A program made the translations under genes and the position numbers. From Niastella sp. OAS944 (GTDB taxonomy: Bacteria > Bacteroidota > Bacteroidia > Chitinophagales > Chitinophagaceae), in NCBI GenBank assembly GCA_024809215.1, contig JANUBW010000007.1, positions 310,001-374,000 on the forward strand: 64,000 nucleotides of DNA. The letters are read 5' to 3'. The first letter of the stretch is position 1. Every line of letters starts with the position of its first letter. Of this stretch, positions 9,289 through 17,909 are shown piece by piece. Below the pieces are notes generated by a model. The model had not been told where the DNA came from. It was given only the letters and a program-made list of their open reading frames with translations, and did not search any database.

Positions 9289-10521
9289 TTAAATGGATTT
9301 AATTATTTTCTTCAGATAGTTTTTTAGTGATTTTCCACCTTTATCGGCGATCTCATTCTTGAATTCCAGCTTTCTTTCGTTGAAGTCAATAGCGATACTT
9401 TTTTGAATTGTTTCAATAAGTAACTTATTAACAACAGGGCTCAGTACTTGCATATCATTCCTGCTTTCTACTTTTGTTTTTGCTGTTTGCCCAAGTTGTT
9501 TTCTTAATTGCGGGTCCGATGCCAGCAGGCAAACCTTCTCAGCCAATTGTTCAATGTTCAGATAATCTACAACAAAGCCACAATCATTTTCAACAAAATC
9601 AGGAGACCCTCCCGATTTATTGAAACAAATGATGGGGCTTCCAAAAGACGCAGCATGCAGATTTACCAGAGGGAAAGGATCTTCCCGTGAAAGCATTAGA
9701 AATATGTCGAAAAGATTATAATATTTATCAATATCCAGGTCCGGAGGTATTAAATAAACATGTTCCTTCAGGCCTGCTTTTTTAATATCGGTGCTTACTC
9801 TGTCATACATAACAGCATCAGTTGTAGCATCTGCACCAACTACAAGGATCTTAAAGGAAAGGTTTTTACTTTTTAATGAGTTGGCAATGGGTACAAGAAG
9901 ATCGAATCCTTTGCGGTATTGTGTTGCACCAACCACACCCAGCACTAATGTATCATTGGGAATGTTGAGTTTACTTCTTATTTGTGCGGTTTGGGAATTG
10001 ATAACTTGCGGATCATGTTTTTTTATTTCTATGAACTCCTGGATAACATTAATTTTTTCAGCCTCAATTCCGTTATTGACAACCAGATTTTCTTTAACAG
10101 CTTTAGAGCAGGCCAAGAACATGTCGGTATTTTCATCGATCCACTCCATGTTTTCTTTTAGACCTTTACATTCTTTTATCACAGTTTCCAATTCGTGTAC
10201 AAAACATACATGTGGGACCTGCAATACGTTAAATAGCTTATTTAGTAAATGAATATTTACTATAGTATTGGAAAATATCAGGTCAATTTTCTTATTGGCT
10301 ATAAAATTATATAATTCATGGTCCGTCATTCTTTCAACAACGTACGTTTCTGCTACCTCGGAAAATTTACCCAAAAGCGCTCCGCCGTCATACCCCGCCT
10401 CATTTACTAATAGAATAGTTTCAGTATCGGTATTTTGCTTTAGCCATTTAAGCAAATTCAATAATACCATTGGTGCGCCGGTAAGGGTCGCGTTATGACT
10501 AATAAATAAAATTCTATGCAT
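9289..10521 (-). CDS. GT4 glycosyltransferase
   Basis: 410 residues with the GT-B fold. The N-terminus ILFISHNATLTGAPMVLLNL holds the TGAP glycine loop, and the C-terminal Rossmann half includes LGVVGATQYRKGFDLL and the nucleotide-sugar-binding LSREDPFPLVNLHAASFG segment with the conserved E-x7-E-like acidic pattern around residue 290. It transfers a sugar from a nucleotide donor onto the lipid-linked intermediate. The ATG start overlaps the end of the upstream 1138-residue gene by eight bases. The extra 50 residues at the C-terminus are charged and may associate with the membrane. Confidence 0.88.
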   Translation of the reverse strand: MHRILFISHNATLTGAPMVLLNLLKWLKQNTDTETILLVNEAGYDGGALLGKFSEVAETYVVERMTDHELYNFIANKKIDLIFSNTIVNIHLLNKLFNVLQVPHVCFVHELETVIKECKGLKENMEWIDENTDMFLACSKAVKENLVVNNGIEAEKINVIQEFIEIKKHDPQVINSQTAQIRSKLNIPNDTLVLGVVGATQYRKGFDLLVPIANSLKSKNLSFKILVVGADATTDAVMYDRVSTDIKKAGLKEHVYLIPPDLDIDKYYNLFDIFLMLSREDPFPLVNLHAASFGSPIICFNKSGGSPDFVENDCGFVVDYLNIEQLAEKVCLLASDPQLRKQLGQTAKTKVESRNDMQVLSPVVNKLLIETIQKSIAIDFNERKLEFKNEIADKGGKSLKNYLKKIIKSI

Positions 10522-13500
10522 TTTTAGCGGGGTTTAATTTTTTCCAGGGAAGACTGTTTGCCACTTCTCCATTATAACTTATATGCACGGTATGGTGTGA
10601 TAGGTTATGATTGAAGTAAGGATCATGAAGCAGATATTTTGGCCACTTTTTGATCATATGGTCCTTTTCTTTCGTATATCTTTTGAAGTTCTCACCTTCC
10701 TGATCACTTCCTCTTGAAAGTGATTCGTAATGTCTTAATTCGGCAAAAGGTGTCCAGATATTTTTATATCCAAGTTCATATAACTTCAAACACAGATCAA
10801 CGTCGTTATAGGCTACTTTCAGATATACTTCATCGAATTTTCCGGCTTCGAGGAACTTTTCTTTTTTTACCACCAGGCAGGCCCCGGTTACCGCCAGGTA
10901 ACTTTGGGTAGCTACCAGCCTGAAATTATAACCGGTGGTGGCTTTATGCTGCAGTCCAAATACATGGCGCCCAGGTATTTGGTCGTGCAGGGTAACGCCG
11001 GCATGCTGTATTAAATCATTAGGGTAATAAAGCTTGGCTCCAACTGCGCCAACATCCTTTCGTTGCGCATGGGCTACCATTTCATACAGCCAGTCGCTGT
11101 TTAGTACCTCTGTATCATTGTTAAGGAAGCAAATATATTCTGCATCAACCTGCTCAACTGCATAATTATTAATAGCCGAAAAGTTAAATTCTTTCTCGTA
11201 TCGTAATACGGTAAACACATCTTTGTTTTCTTCAAAAAATTCTTTTGTTCGTCGTTCCTCACTATTGTTATCAACCACTATAATTTCATAATTACTATAC
11301 TTGGTCTTTGTAATTATTGAGGTGATACAGACTGTAAGGATATCTAATTTGTCTTTTGTAGGAATTATAATAGCAACCTTTGGTAAATCACCTTCAATCA
11401 TTCTAAACACGCGATGCGTTGTTAATACATTCCTCATGGCAACCGCATGTTGATTTGTACGCTTCAGGTGATCATTCAACGCATTGAGGCCTGCTGTGAA
11501 TGCAAAATTTTTAGATCCTGCATCCATTGCCATAGATCCCGGTATTGCCCGCCAATGATATAAAACATGCGGGATGTGATGAATATCTTTTTCATTGATC
11601 TTTTCAGTTACCCGCAAAGCAAGATCATAGTCCTGGCTGCCATCATATTTCTTTTGGAATCCTCCAATTTCATCTAATACCGTTTTTCGGTATACTGAGA
11701 GGTGGTTTGTGTAATGGAAGGAATACTCATAATCTATGTTCCAGTCGGGTTTGAAGTACGGATCATGCCTGTTGCCGTTTTCATCTATTTTATCCTCATC
11801 ACTATAAATCAGTTTTAGATTTTTGTTTTCATTGATGGCCCTGGCAACCATATATAAGCTATGAGGTCGTAATTCATCATCCTGGTCAAGCAAAGCGATA
11901 TACTCTCCGGTAGCCAATTCCAATGCACTGTTCGATGCATTACTGATATGCCCATTCGTTTCTCTGTAAATCACTTTTATCCGTTGATCTTTTGCCTGGT
12001 ATTTGCTTAGTAAGCGTTTTACCGCCGGGTCGGTTGATTTGTCATCAGCAATACATAGTTCCCAGTTTTGATAAGCCTGGTTTTTTACTGATTCTATGGC
12101 TTTTTTTAAAAAAGGTATCGGGGCATTGTAAACGGGCATTATAATCGAAATAAGCGGTTTGTAACCAAGATCGTTTGCCAGTGCTTTTATAATTTCAACA
12201 TCGTTCTCCGAAATAGTATCGTATAAGGCACACCACTTTTTGTAGGCATCTGGATCAATTGAGTTGTCTTTGTTATAAATATAGTCGCTAAGTTTTTGGC
12301 GAAAATCAAATTTTTTTGATTGCAAAGAATCCGCCATCACCTTGCCGAAAAACGATAAATAGCTGCTGTGCGGAAAGCGATTTTTTTTATAATCCGAAAC
12401 TGCAATCAGGAGTGCTTTGGTTTTGCCTAATCGCCTTAAGTGAAACTCTCTAATTGAAAAAGTACATCTGGTTGTGGTTGGGTCGAATCGTAGGTCGGTA
12501 ACATCAGATGGAAAATATACCAGGCTTTCTATTTTACTATTCTTAATCTCAGGCAAACTCCATACATCCTCCTCATTGAATCCACGTCCACAATTGTAAT
12601 ATAGCTTTGGTGATGATATATTATTTTTTATTTCTATGATTTCAATAGAAAGCCAGTACCAACCTGCTTTTAATCCTTTGTTTTTCAAGTGAACAATAAA
12701 GAAGGGGTCAGCGCCTTCTGTCAAAAACTCCCAGGTATCAGAGTAGAATACAAGTTCATTTCCTGGTATTAGATGATACCTGTTCTTTTTAGTTTTGTTG
12801 TTTAAAGTATTATTAGGCAAAACAATTGGTTGCCTTATGTCTAACCTACTCGGGTTTGAAGATTTCTTTTTAAATGCAGACCGAAGCTTTTCTTTTAGTG
12901 TACCTAAAATGCTTCTATCTTCATAAGTGGATTTATACCACTGAATAATCTGCTGTTGGCTATTTAGTTCTTTAAGTGTGACTTGAAGTTTATCCAGATT
13001 AGCCTTGTATTTTGATTCAACAGCTTCATTTTTTATAGAAAGATACTTGCATTTTTCGCTTAACTCCTTATTTTTTAATTCAAGGGTTTTATAGTTTTCT
13101 TTCAGTTTGTTGTTACTTGCTACAAGTGCATTATAATTTTCTGTTACCTGCGAATACTTTGCATTCAGTGCCTCTAATTCGTTTTTTTCCCCGGCTATTA
13201 ATGATGAGTTAATTAATTTGTCTTTGATCGTACTCGCCCTTTCAAAAAGCAGGTTCTTAAAAAATGTATAATATGATCCGGTGTTATTGCTATTAAATAG
13301 GTTATTTAATTCATCCTGGGCCACTTCTCCAATAGCAAGAACGCCCAGCCCATAACCAAATTCAAACTGGAAACTCCTGTATTGTTGTTTTAATTCCTCC
13401 CATAACTTAAATACGCCAAATTTTCTTTCCCGTACATTGATATCGTGAAAAATTACAATAGCATTTTTGGAAAGTCTGGGTAGCCATGCTTCAAAATCGT

Positions 13501-13930
13501 GTTTTACTGCTTCATAAAAGTGTAGCCCGTCTATGTGTAGCAGATCAATATATCCGTCTGTAAAGTATTCTCTAGCCTCGTCAAAGGTTGACCTGATCAA
13601 CGTTGAAAAACCTGCATAATACTGGGCATTATACGTGTCCACTTTTTCGAACATCTCTTCGTTATAATAGCCTGCATGCTCATCACCTTTCCATGTGTCA
13701 ACGCCATAACAAACGGTATTGATGTTCATTGTTTTTATGGCCTGGCAAAAAGCAAAATAAGAAGTGCCGGTATGCACTCCAAGTTCTACAAAAGATTTTG
13801 GTTGTAATGCTTCAATAAGCCAAAAAGCAAATGGTATATGCTCTATCCAAGCAGATGGTTCTACATATTCCGGCGTCCAAAAAAATGAATTATAGTCGAC
13901 TAAATTATTATTTACTCTATCTGTTTTCAT
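10514..13930 (-). CDS. Fusion: SAM methyltransferase - coiled coil - double GT2 glycosyltransferase
   Basis: 1138 residues. Residues 1-215 are a class I methyltransferase of the Methyltransf_24 type (FVELGVHTGTSYFAF at 47-61, DLLHIDGLHFYEAVKHDFE at 129-147). Residues about 230-350 are a coiled coil ending with WYKSTYEDRSILGTLKEKL. Residues 380-560 are the same beta-rich region as in the 742-residue paralogue. GT2 domain 1 spans about 593-830 (LLDQDDELRPHS) and GT2 domain 2 about 850-1090 (IIIPTKDKLD, FLNNDTEVLN). The protein may build and cap or modify a glycan chain; in known O-antigen systems, a methyltransferase linked through a coiled coil to a polymerase can control chain length. That last role is inference. 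Confidence 0.88.
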   Translation of the reverse strand: MKTDRVNNNLVDYNSFFWTPEYVEPSAWIEHIPFAFWLIEALQPKSFVELGVHTGTSYFAFCQAIKTMNINTVCYGVDTWKGDEHAGYYNEEMFEKVDTYNAQYYAGFSTLIRSTFDEAREYFTDGYIDLLHIDGLHFYEAVKHDFEAWLPRLSKNAIVIFHDINVRERKFGVFKLWEELKQQYRSFQFEFGYGLGVLAIGEVAQDELNNLFNSNNTGSYYTFFKNLLFERASTIKDKLINSSLIAGEKNELEALNAKYSQVTENYNALVASNNKLKENYKTLELKNKELSEKCKYLSIKNEAVESKYKANLDKLQVTLKELNSQQQIIQWYKSTYEDRSILGTLKEKLRSAFKKKSSNPSRLDIRQPIVLPNNTLNNKTKKNRYHLIPGNELVFYSDTWEFLTEGADPFFIVHLKNKGLKAGWYWLSIEIIEIKNNISSPKLYYNCGRGFNEEDVWSLPEIKNSKIESLVYFPSDVTDLRFDPTTTRCTFSIREFHLRRLGKTKALLIAVSDYKKNRFPHSSYLSFFGKVMADSLQSKKFDFRQKLSDYIYNKDNSIDPDAYKKWCALYDTISENDVEIIKALANDLGYKPLISIIMPVYNAPIPFLKKAIESVKNQAYQNWELCIADDKSTDPAVKRLLSKYQAKDQRIKVIYRETNGHISNASNSALELATGEYIALLDQDDELRPHSLYMVARAINENKNLKLIYSDEDKIDENGNRHDPYFKPDWNIDYEYSFHYTNHLSVYRKTVLDEIGGFQKKYDGSQDYDLALRVTEKINEKDIHHIPHVLYHWRAIPGSMAMDAGSKNFAFTAGLNALNDHLKRTNQHAVAMRNVLTTHRVFRMIEGDLPKVAIIIPTKDKLDILTVCITSIITKTKYSNYEIIVVDNNSEERRTKEFFEENKDVFTVLRYEKEFNFSAINNYAVEQVDAEYICFLNNDTEVLNSDWLYEMVAHAQRKDVGAVGAKLYYPNDLIQHAGVTLHDQIPGRHVFGLQHKATTGYNFRLVATQSYLAVTGACLVVKKEKFLEAGKFDEVYLKVAYNDVDLCLKLYELGYKNIWTPFAELRHYESLSRGSDQEGENFKRYTKEKDHMIKKWPKYLLHDPYFNHNLSHHTVHISYNGEVANSLPWKKLNPAKNA

Positions 13931-14008
13931 TAAAAAATCGAGGTTTAAATGGCCCCTACGCTCATATCTGGGTTTAACTTGGTAACGGTTAAAATAGGCA
14001 GCAAGTTA

Positions 14009-14055
14009 CAACTATTGCATATGGGTATTATGCCCAAATGCAATAGTTGCTTTTT
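14009..14055 (+). repeat. Hairpin with T-tract on the plus strand
   Basis: Perfect 12-base arms (14009-14020 and 14038-14049, CAACTATTGCAT and its complement), with an inner GGG/CCC pairing, are followed by CTTTTT on the plus strand. Both flanking genes run on the minus strand, so it is not a terminator for them. It would stop antisense transcription or sit as a stem in the 5' leader of the 1138-residue gene. Confidence 0.6.
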
Positions 14056-14200
14056 AGTATTGCGAGCTTATTGAATTTTATGTGCCAGGGCAGGAATGAA
14101 TGGCAGCAGTTTTTCCATTTAATTAGGTTCTTTTGTGGTTAACAGTTTTAGTTTTTTAGCAGTGCTATTATTTGATATATAAAATAGTTGATATGTATGA

Positions 14201-14554
14201 TTACCTCTTTCTTTGAAAAAACTTTTCTCTAAGAAGGCCCAGGAAGCTCCGTTTTTCGTAAGTCCGTTTATACCAGTCAATATCATTCTGCAACCGGCTA
14301 ATATCACCTAATAGTTTATTTATCAGTTGCCTGTTACCTTCAGCTGTTTCCTGAAATTCGCGGGTATTTGCCTCAAACATACTAATGGCAATATCTTTCT
14401 TTTGCAATAGTTGTTTTAACGCCTCAATTTCTGCCGCCTGCTCTTTAATGGTTTCTTTTTTCTCGGCCAGTTCTACTTCAATAAAGCTTCTGATATATTC
14501 CAAGTTCTGCTTGATAATATCAGGACTTACAATCCCATTCAATTGCTTCTCCAT
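14201..14554 (-). CDS. Small coiled-coil protein of the glycan locus
   Basis: 117 residues, almost entirely heptad-rich coiled coil (EKKETIKEQAAEIEALKQLL and following). The C-terminal DWYKRTYEKRSFLGLLREKF matches the end of the coiled coil in the adjacent methyltransferase-GT2 fusion (WYKSTYEDRSILGTLKEKL). It therefore looks like a free copy of that linker module. It could bind the fusion protein by coiled-coil pairing and act as a scaffold or chain-length ruler; this is inference. ATG start, 17 bases after the upstream GT4 stop. The reading frame continues cleanly to a stop after a basic tail (FFQRKR), so it appears intact. Confidence 0.7.
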   Translation of the reverse strand: MEKQLNGIVSPDIIKQNLEYIRSFIEVELAEKKETIKEQAAEIEALKQLLQKKDIAISMFEANTREFQETAEGNRQLINKLLGDISRLQNDIDWYKRTYEKRSFLGLLREKFFQRKR

Positions 14555-14571
14555 GGTGTATACTATTAAAA

Positions 14572-15699
14572 TTAAGCATTTACCAGGGCTGGCTTCAAAT
14601 ATTTATCATTTTCAATATGATTGCCCTTGTATAAATCCTTATACCGGGTAAAGGTATGATTTACATTAAATGATTCTTTACCGTGGAGGGCAGAATATTC
14701 TCCCATAATGTTGAGCATGCTGGCATTGTTAAAGTATTGCAACAATTTAACTATTGCCTCAGCGTGATGTTTAAACAAGTCTCCGTTCAAACATGATTTT
14801 ACCAGATCACGGTTCCCTACGCTGTCTGTGAGAAGTACCGGCTTTTTTAACGCCAGGGCTTCCAGAACCGCATAGGGTAAGCCCTCAAAGTTGGCTGTAG
14901 ACAAATATACGTTAGCTGAGGAAATCAAGCGGGCTACTTCCTCGCCAGGTAACCAACCGGTAACTTTTATATTGGAAGAAGTTAATAAAGCTTTTTCCGG
15001 GCCGTCGCCTATCCAAACAAACTGGAATTGTTTAAGCTCTTCAAAATATTGCGCAATGCTGTTGAAGAGGGCAGGATTCTTTTGGTTAATAATGCGTCCG
15101 CTGGTAACAATGCAAAACTTTTTGTTATCAGGTTCCAAATCGTAACCACTAGTGCGGTCGAAAGGGATGCCATTATTGATGGTTATTGACCTAATGCCTA
15201 TTTTTTCATATTCTACCTGTTCTGAAGGTGAGCAGGTAACTACCTGACCCCCAAAACCATAGCCAAGGCGTTCGAGTTGTTTATACAAAAAATTAGAGAA
15301 CCTGCTAGTGCCCACTAAGAATGGAGCACCATTAGGAGTATAAATTACATTATTGATTTTCAGTAATTTGCAAACAAAGCGGCCTATAAAGCCACTTTTT
15401 GATGAATGCAGGTGAACCGCATCTATCTGGTGTTGCCTTTTCAGCCTTTTTAAAACACGGTAAAGTTCCCAAAATGCAGCCCAGTCTTTACCGAGAGAAA
15501 TGCTTCGTTGGGCTGAATGCCAGCGTACAAAACGAGCATTGGTTCTGGCGAACTGTTTTCTTATATCAGAAAATTTTGTTACATGTGCTCTTTCTCCATG
15601 TACAATAATGTGCTCATCATCAGGTAGATTCTCAACCAAGGATTTTACCAAAACTACAATCCCTCCCGCAAACGCCTCCGCCACATGTACAATTTTCAT
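14572..15699 (-). CDS. GT4 glycosyltransferase
   Basis: 375 residues. The N-terminus MKIVHVAEAFAGGIVVLVKS has the glycine-rich acceptor-side loop of GT-B enzymes. VHLHSSKSGFIGR near residue 97 and IYTPNGAPFLVG are typical of GT4 capsule transferases. The C-terminal half carries SGRIINQKNP and the donor-site STANFEGLPYAVLEALALKKP with its E-x7-E. It acts in the cytoplasm on a lipid-linked acceptor. ATG start; 17 bases separate it from the coiled-coil gene downstream. The sugar specificity cannot be read from sequence. Confidence 0.88.
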   Translation of the reverse strand: MKIVHVAEAFAGGIVVLVKSLVENLPDDEHIIVHGERAHVTKFSDIRKQFARTNARFVRWHSAQRSISLGKDWAAFWELYRVLKRLKRQHQIDAVHLHSSKSGFIGRFVCKLLKINNVIYTPNGAPFLVGTSRFSNFLYKQLERLGYGFGGQVVTCSPSEQVEYEKIGIRSITINNGIPFDRTSGYDLEPDNKKFCIVTSGRIINQKNPALFNSIAQYFEELKQFQFVWIGDGPEKALLTSSNIKVTGWLPGEEVARLISSANVYLSTANFEGLPYAVLEALALKKPVLLTDSVGNRDLVKSCLNGDLFKHHAEAIVKLLQYFNNASMLNIMGEYSALHGKESFNVNHTFTRYKDLYKGNHIENDKYLKPALVNA

Positions 15700-15801
15700 A
15701 ATAAAATGGATTTAATGGTAAACCGCAAATTTGCAATACTTTATGGAACTTATCTGTTATAAATCCCTAATATTGGTCATATGGCACTAATTACTTAACA
15801 G

Positions 15802-16623
15802 CTATACACCGTACAATGACTTTTTAATCGAAAAAATTATTTTGTATGGTATGATTAGTAACAATCTTAATTTAAAAACTCCTAAATAACGTAAAACCCT
15901 ATTTCTTCCGTATTCATTCACCACCTTTATACGGCTATTTAGCTGCTTTTTTCTGGAACTCAGCGAAATGCCTTTGTGATTTATTTCGCAGGTAACCAGA
16001 AATTCTGGAATTATGGCAGTTTCACCCTGTTGCAGAAACCTGTAAAAAAAGCCATAGTCTTCGGCATCAGGATAATTATCGGGATACAGCTCATTATTAG
16101 TCATCGCATCGCACCTCCACATTACAGTGGGATGGATGAAAATATTTCGAAAATGCATACCCCTTTTTATCTTTTTATGTGCTGTGGGGGTAATATATCG
16201 GTAGGCTATATTAGAAACGTGGTCTTTAAATATGCACCAACTGCCCACCAAATTGATCTTGGGATTTTTATCTAAAAATTCAACCTGTTTATAAAACCGG
16301 TCGGCCGAACAGGTATCGCCACAATCGAGACGGGCAATGAACCGGGCATCATTTTGCTTTTTTATCCATTGCAAACCAGCGTTTAAGGCTATTGTAATTC
16401 CTTTATTACAAGGTAATTGTACTATTTCAATGGAAACCTTGTTTGAAATTTCTTTGTAAATATCAGTAAGGGTAATAGGCGTTCTGCTACCATCATCAAC
16501 AATTACTACTGTATACTTATCTGCATCATATTGTACGCTTTGGAGCGACTGAAGCAGTCCTGGTAGGTTATTGTAAAAGGGTATTAACAGGTAAAAATCA
16601 ATTTTTGTGGGATAAGATTTCAT
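15802..16623 (-). CDS. GT2 glycosyltransferase
   Basis: 273 residues with one GT-A domain: YLLIPFYNNLPGLLQSL, then VVIVDDGSRTPI (nucleotide binding) and RFIARLDCGDTCSADRF, where the usual DxD is present as a variant. DAEDYGFFYRFLQQG is the acidic motif expected for the catalytic base. The C-terminal basic, hydrophobic tail may touch the membrane. It is the first gene of the long minus-strand polysaccharide operon, with a candidate promoter about 60 bases upstream. It faces the sugar transferase gene across a 466-base gap. Confidence 0.85.
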   Translation of the reverse strand: MKSYPTKIDFYLLIPFYNNLPGLLQSLQSVQYDADKYTVVIVDDGSRTPITLTDIYKEISNKVSIEIVQLPCNKGITIALNAGLQWIKKQNDARFIARLDCGDTCSADRFYKQVEFLDKNPKINLVGSWCIFKDHVSNIAYRYITPTAHKKIKRGMHFRNIFIHPTVMWRCDAMTNNELYPDNYPDAEDYGFFYRFLQQGETAIIPEFLVTCEINHKGISLSSRKKQLNSRIKVVNEYGRNRVLRYLGVFKLRLLLIIPYKIIFSIKKSLYGV

Positions 16624-16685
16624 CTCTAATTAATGGTTATGCGAAATCTAACCTTCAAACGACTGTGATTTTTTAATAAATAACG

Positions 16686-16693
16686 CAAATGTA
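16686..16693 (-). promoter_or_regulatory. Candidate -7 box of the polysaccharide operon
   Basis: On the minus strand this reads TACATTTG, an exact match to the Bacteroidota TAnnTTTG box, 62 bases before the GT2 start. No clear TTG lies 19-21 bases further upstream, so the assignment is weak. The rest of the 16624-17089 gap is AT-rich and holds no gene I can support. Confidence 0.35.
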
Positions 16694-16906
16694 AAAGCAT
16701 TTTTAAACATTTATGTACTAATGGACTGCTAAAATGCCTTAAATCGTTGCTTCAAAAAAGACATAAGTATGAGTAAAGTGTGTTAAATGGGCAATAACTG
16801 TGCTGTTTTAGCGCATAAGTGTGTTGATTTAGCCAAAAATCGTGAAAAGGCTCAGTTTCAATAAAAAGACAAAATTATTTTAAACCTTTTTTGGTGCAAC
16901 CTTTCT

Positions 16907-16914
16907 TAGCTTTG
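16907..16914 (+). promoter_or_regulatory. Candidate -7 box upstream of sugar transferase
   Basis: TAGCTTTG matches TAnnTTTG. The nearest TTTG (16890-16893) is only 13 bases upstream, too close for a normal -33 element, so the promoter is uncertain. It would give a leader of about 170 bases for the gene at 17090. Confidence 0.3.
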
Positions 16915-17089
16915 CGTTGTCAATGCTTGGGTTTTATAGTTTAGAATCTTTTGTTTTAACATTTAATTGTTAGGGGTTTAGGTGAATTAGGTGTTTTAGA
17001 TGTTAAATGTGTAGTTAAAGCTAAGAAGAGGCACTAATAAGGCATTAATTTCGTTAACAAAATCCTGGAAGAACCAAAATACCTGTGCT

Positions 17090-17848
17090 ATGGTAGAGCA
17101 ACAAGAAAATTTAGTATACAAAAGGATAAAGTTTTTTACTGAGCACCCACCGTCGCTCAGACTTTATTTAGAGCGTAAGAGAGGATATTTCGTTGCAAAA
17201 CGGGTTTTTGACATAATGACGTCATTAATAGTTATTGTAACCTTATTATCCTGGCTGCTTCCCATTTTAATGGTTTTGATCAAACTTGATTCAAAAGGCC
17301 CCGTGTTTTTTAAGCAAAAGCGCGTTGGTTTTCTGGGTCGTGTATTTTGGTGTTATAAGCTCCGTACTATGTATATGAATAGAGATGCTGATGTACGCCA
17401 GGCAACCGATAACGACCCCCGAATTACCCGTATAGGAAGATTTTTACGGGTTACCGGTTTGGATGAGTTTCCTCAGTTCTTCAATGTGTTGATGGGACAA
17501 ATGAGTATTGTAGGCCCACGCCCACATATGTATGCCGACTGTAACAAATTCGCCAATGCAGTTAATGGTTATAAGTTCAGAAATCTGGTAAAACCTGGTA
17601 TCACCGGTTTGGCTCAAATCAAAGGTTACCGTGGTCCTACCAAAGATTTTGAAAGCATTTTCCACCGTTACCAGTTCGATGCTTTTTATGTTCGCAACGC
17701 TAACTTCTGGTTGGATGTACGCATTGTGCGTAAAACCGGTGCCCAGATCATTGGAGAAGTTTTCGCCAGGATCTTTAAAGGGAAAAGCGAAACGAATACG
17801 CCTGCAGACGGGTGGAACACACCTTCTTATAAAACGATACAGAACTAA
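17090..17848 (+). CDS. Undecaprenyl-phosphate sugar phosphotransferase (bacterial sugar transferase)
   Basis: 252 residues of the PF02397 family. One membrane segment (about 43-68) follows KRVFDIMTSL. The catalytic part shows DSKGPVFFKQKRVG, the YKLRTM motif, TRIGRFLRVTGLDEFPQFFN and MSIVGPRPHMYAD. Such enzymes transfer a sugar-1-phosphate to undecaprenyl phosphate and thereby start a repeat unit of capsule or O-antigen. The length is that of the short WbaP/PglC-like form lacking the extra helices and the CoA-binding-like domain. ATG start. It lies next to, but divergent from, the glycosyltransferase operon, which it probably feeds. Confidence 0.93.
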   Translation: MVEQQENLVYKRIKFFTEHPPSLRLYLERKRGYFVAKRVFDIMTSLIVIVTLLSWLLPILMVLIKLDSKGPVFFKQKRVGFLGRVFWCYKLRTMYMNRDADVRQATDNDPRITRIGRFLRVTGLDEFPQFFNVLMGQMSIVGPRPHMYADCNKFANAVNGYKFRNLVKPGITGLAQIKGYRGPTKDFESIFHRYQFDAFYVRNANFWLDVRIVRKTGAQIIGEVFARIFKGKSETNTPADGWNTPSYKTIQN

Positions 17849-17909
17849 TCGAATAGTTCACATACGATTGCTTGCCATTTTTCTTTACCACTTCTCACAG
17901 TTCTTGCCT

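Noticed and set aside
14119..14307. 62-codon minus-strand frame next to the coiled-coil gene
   Set aside because: It overlaps the end of the coiled-coil gene in another frame and shows no coding pattern of its own.
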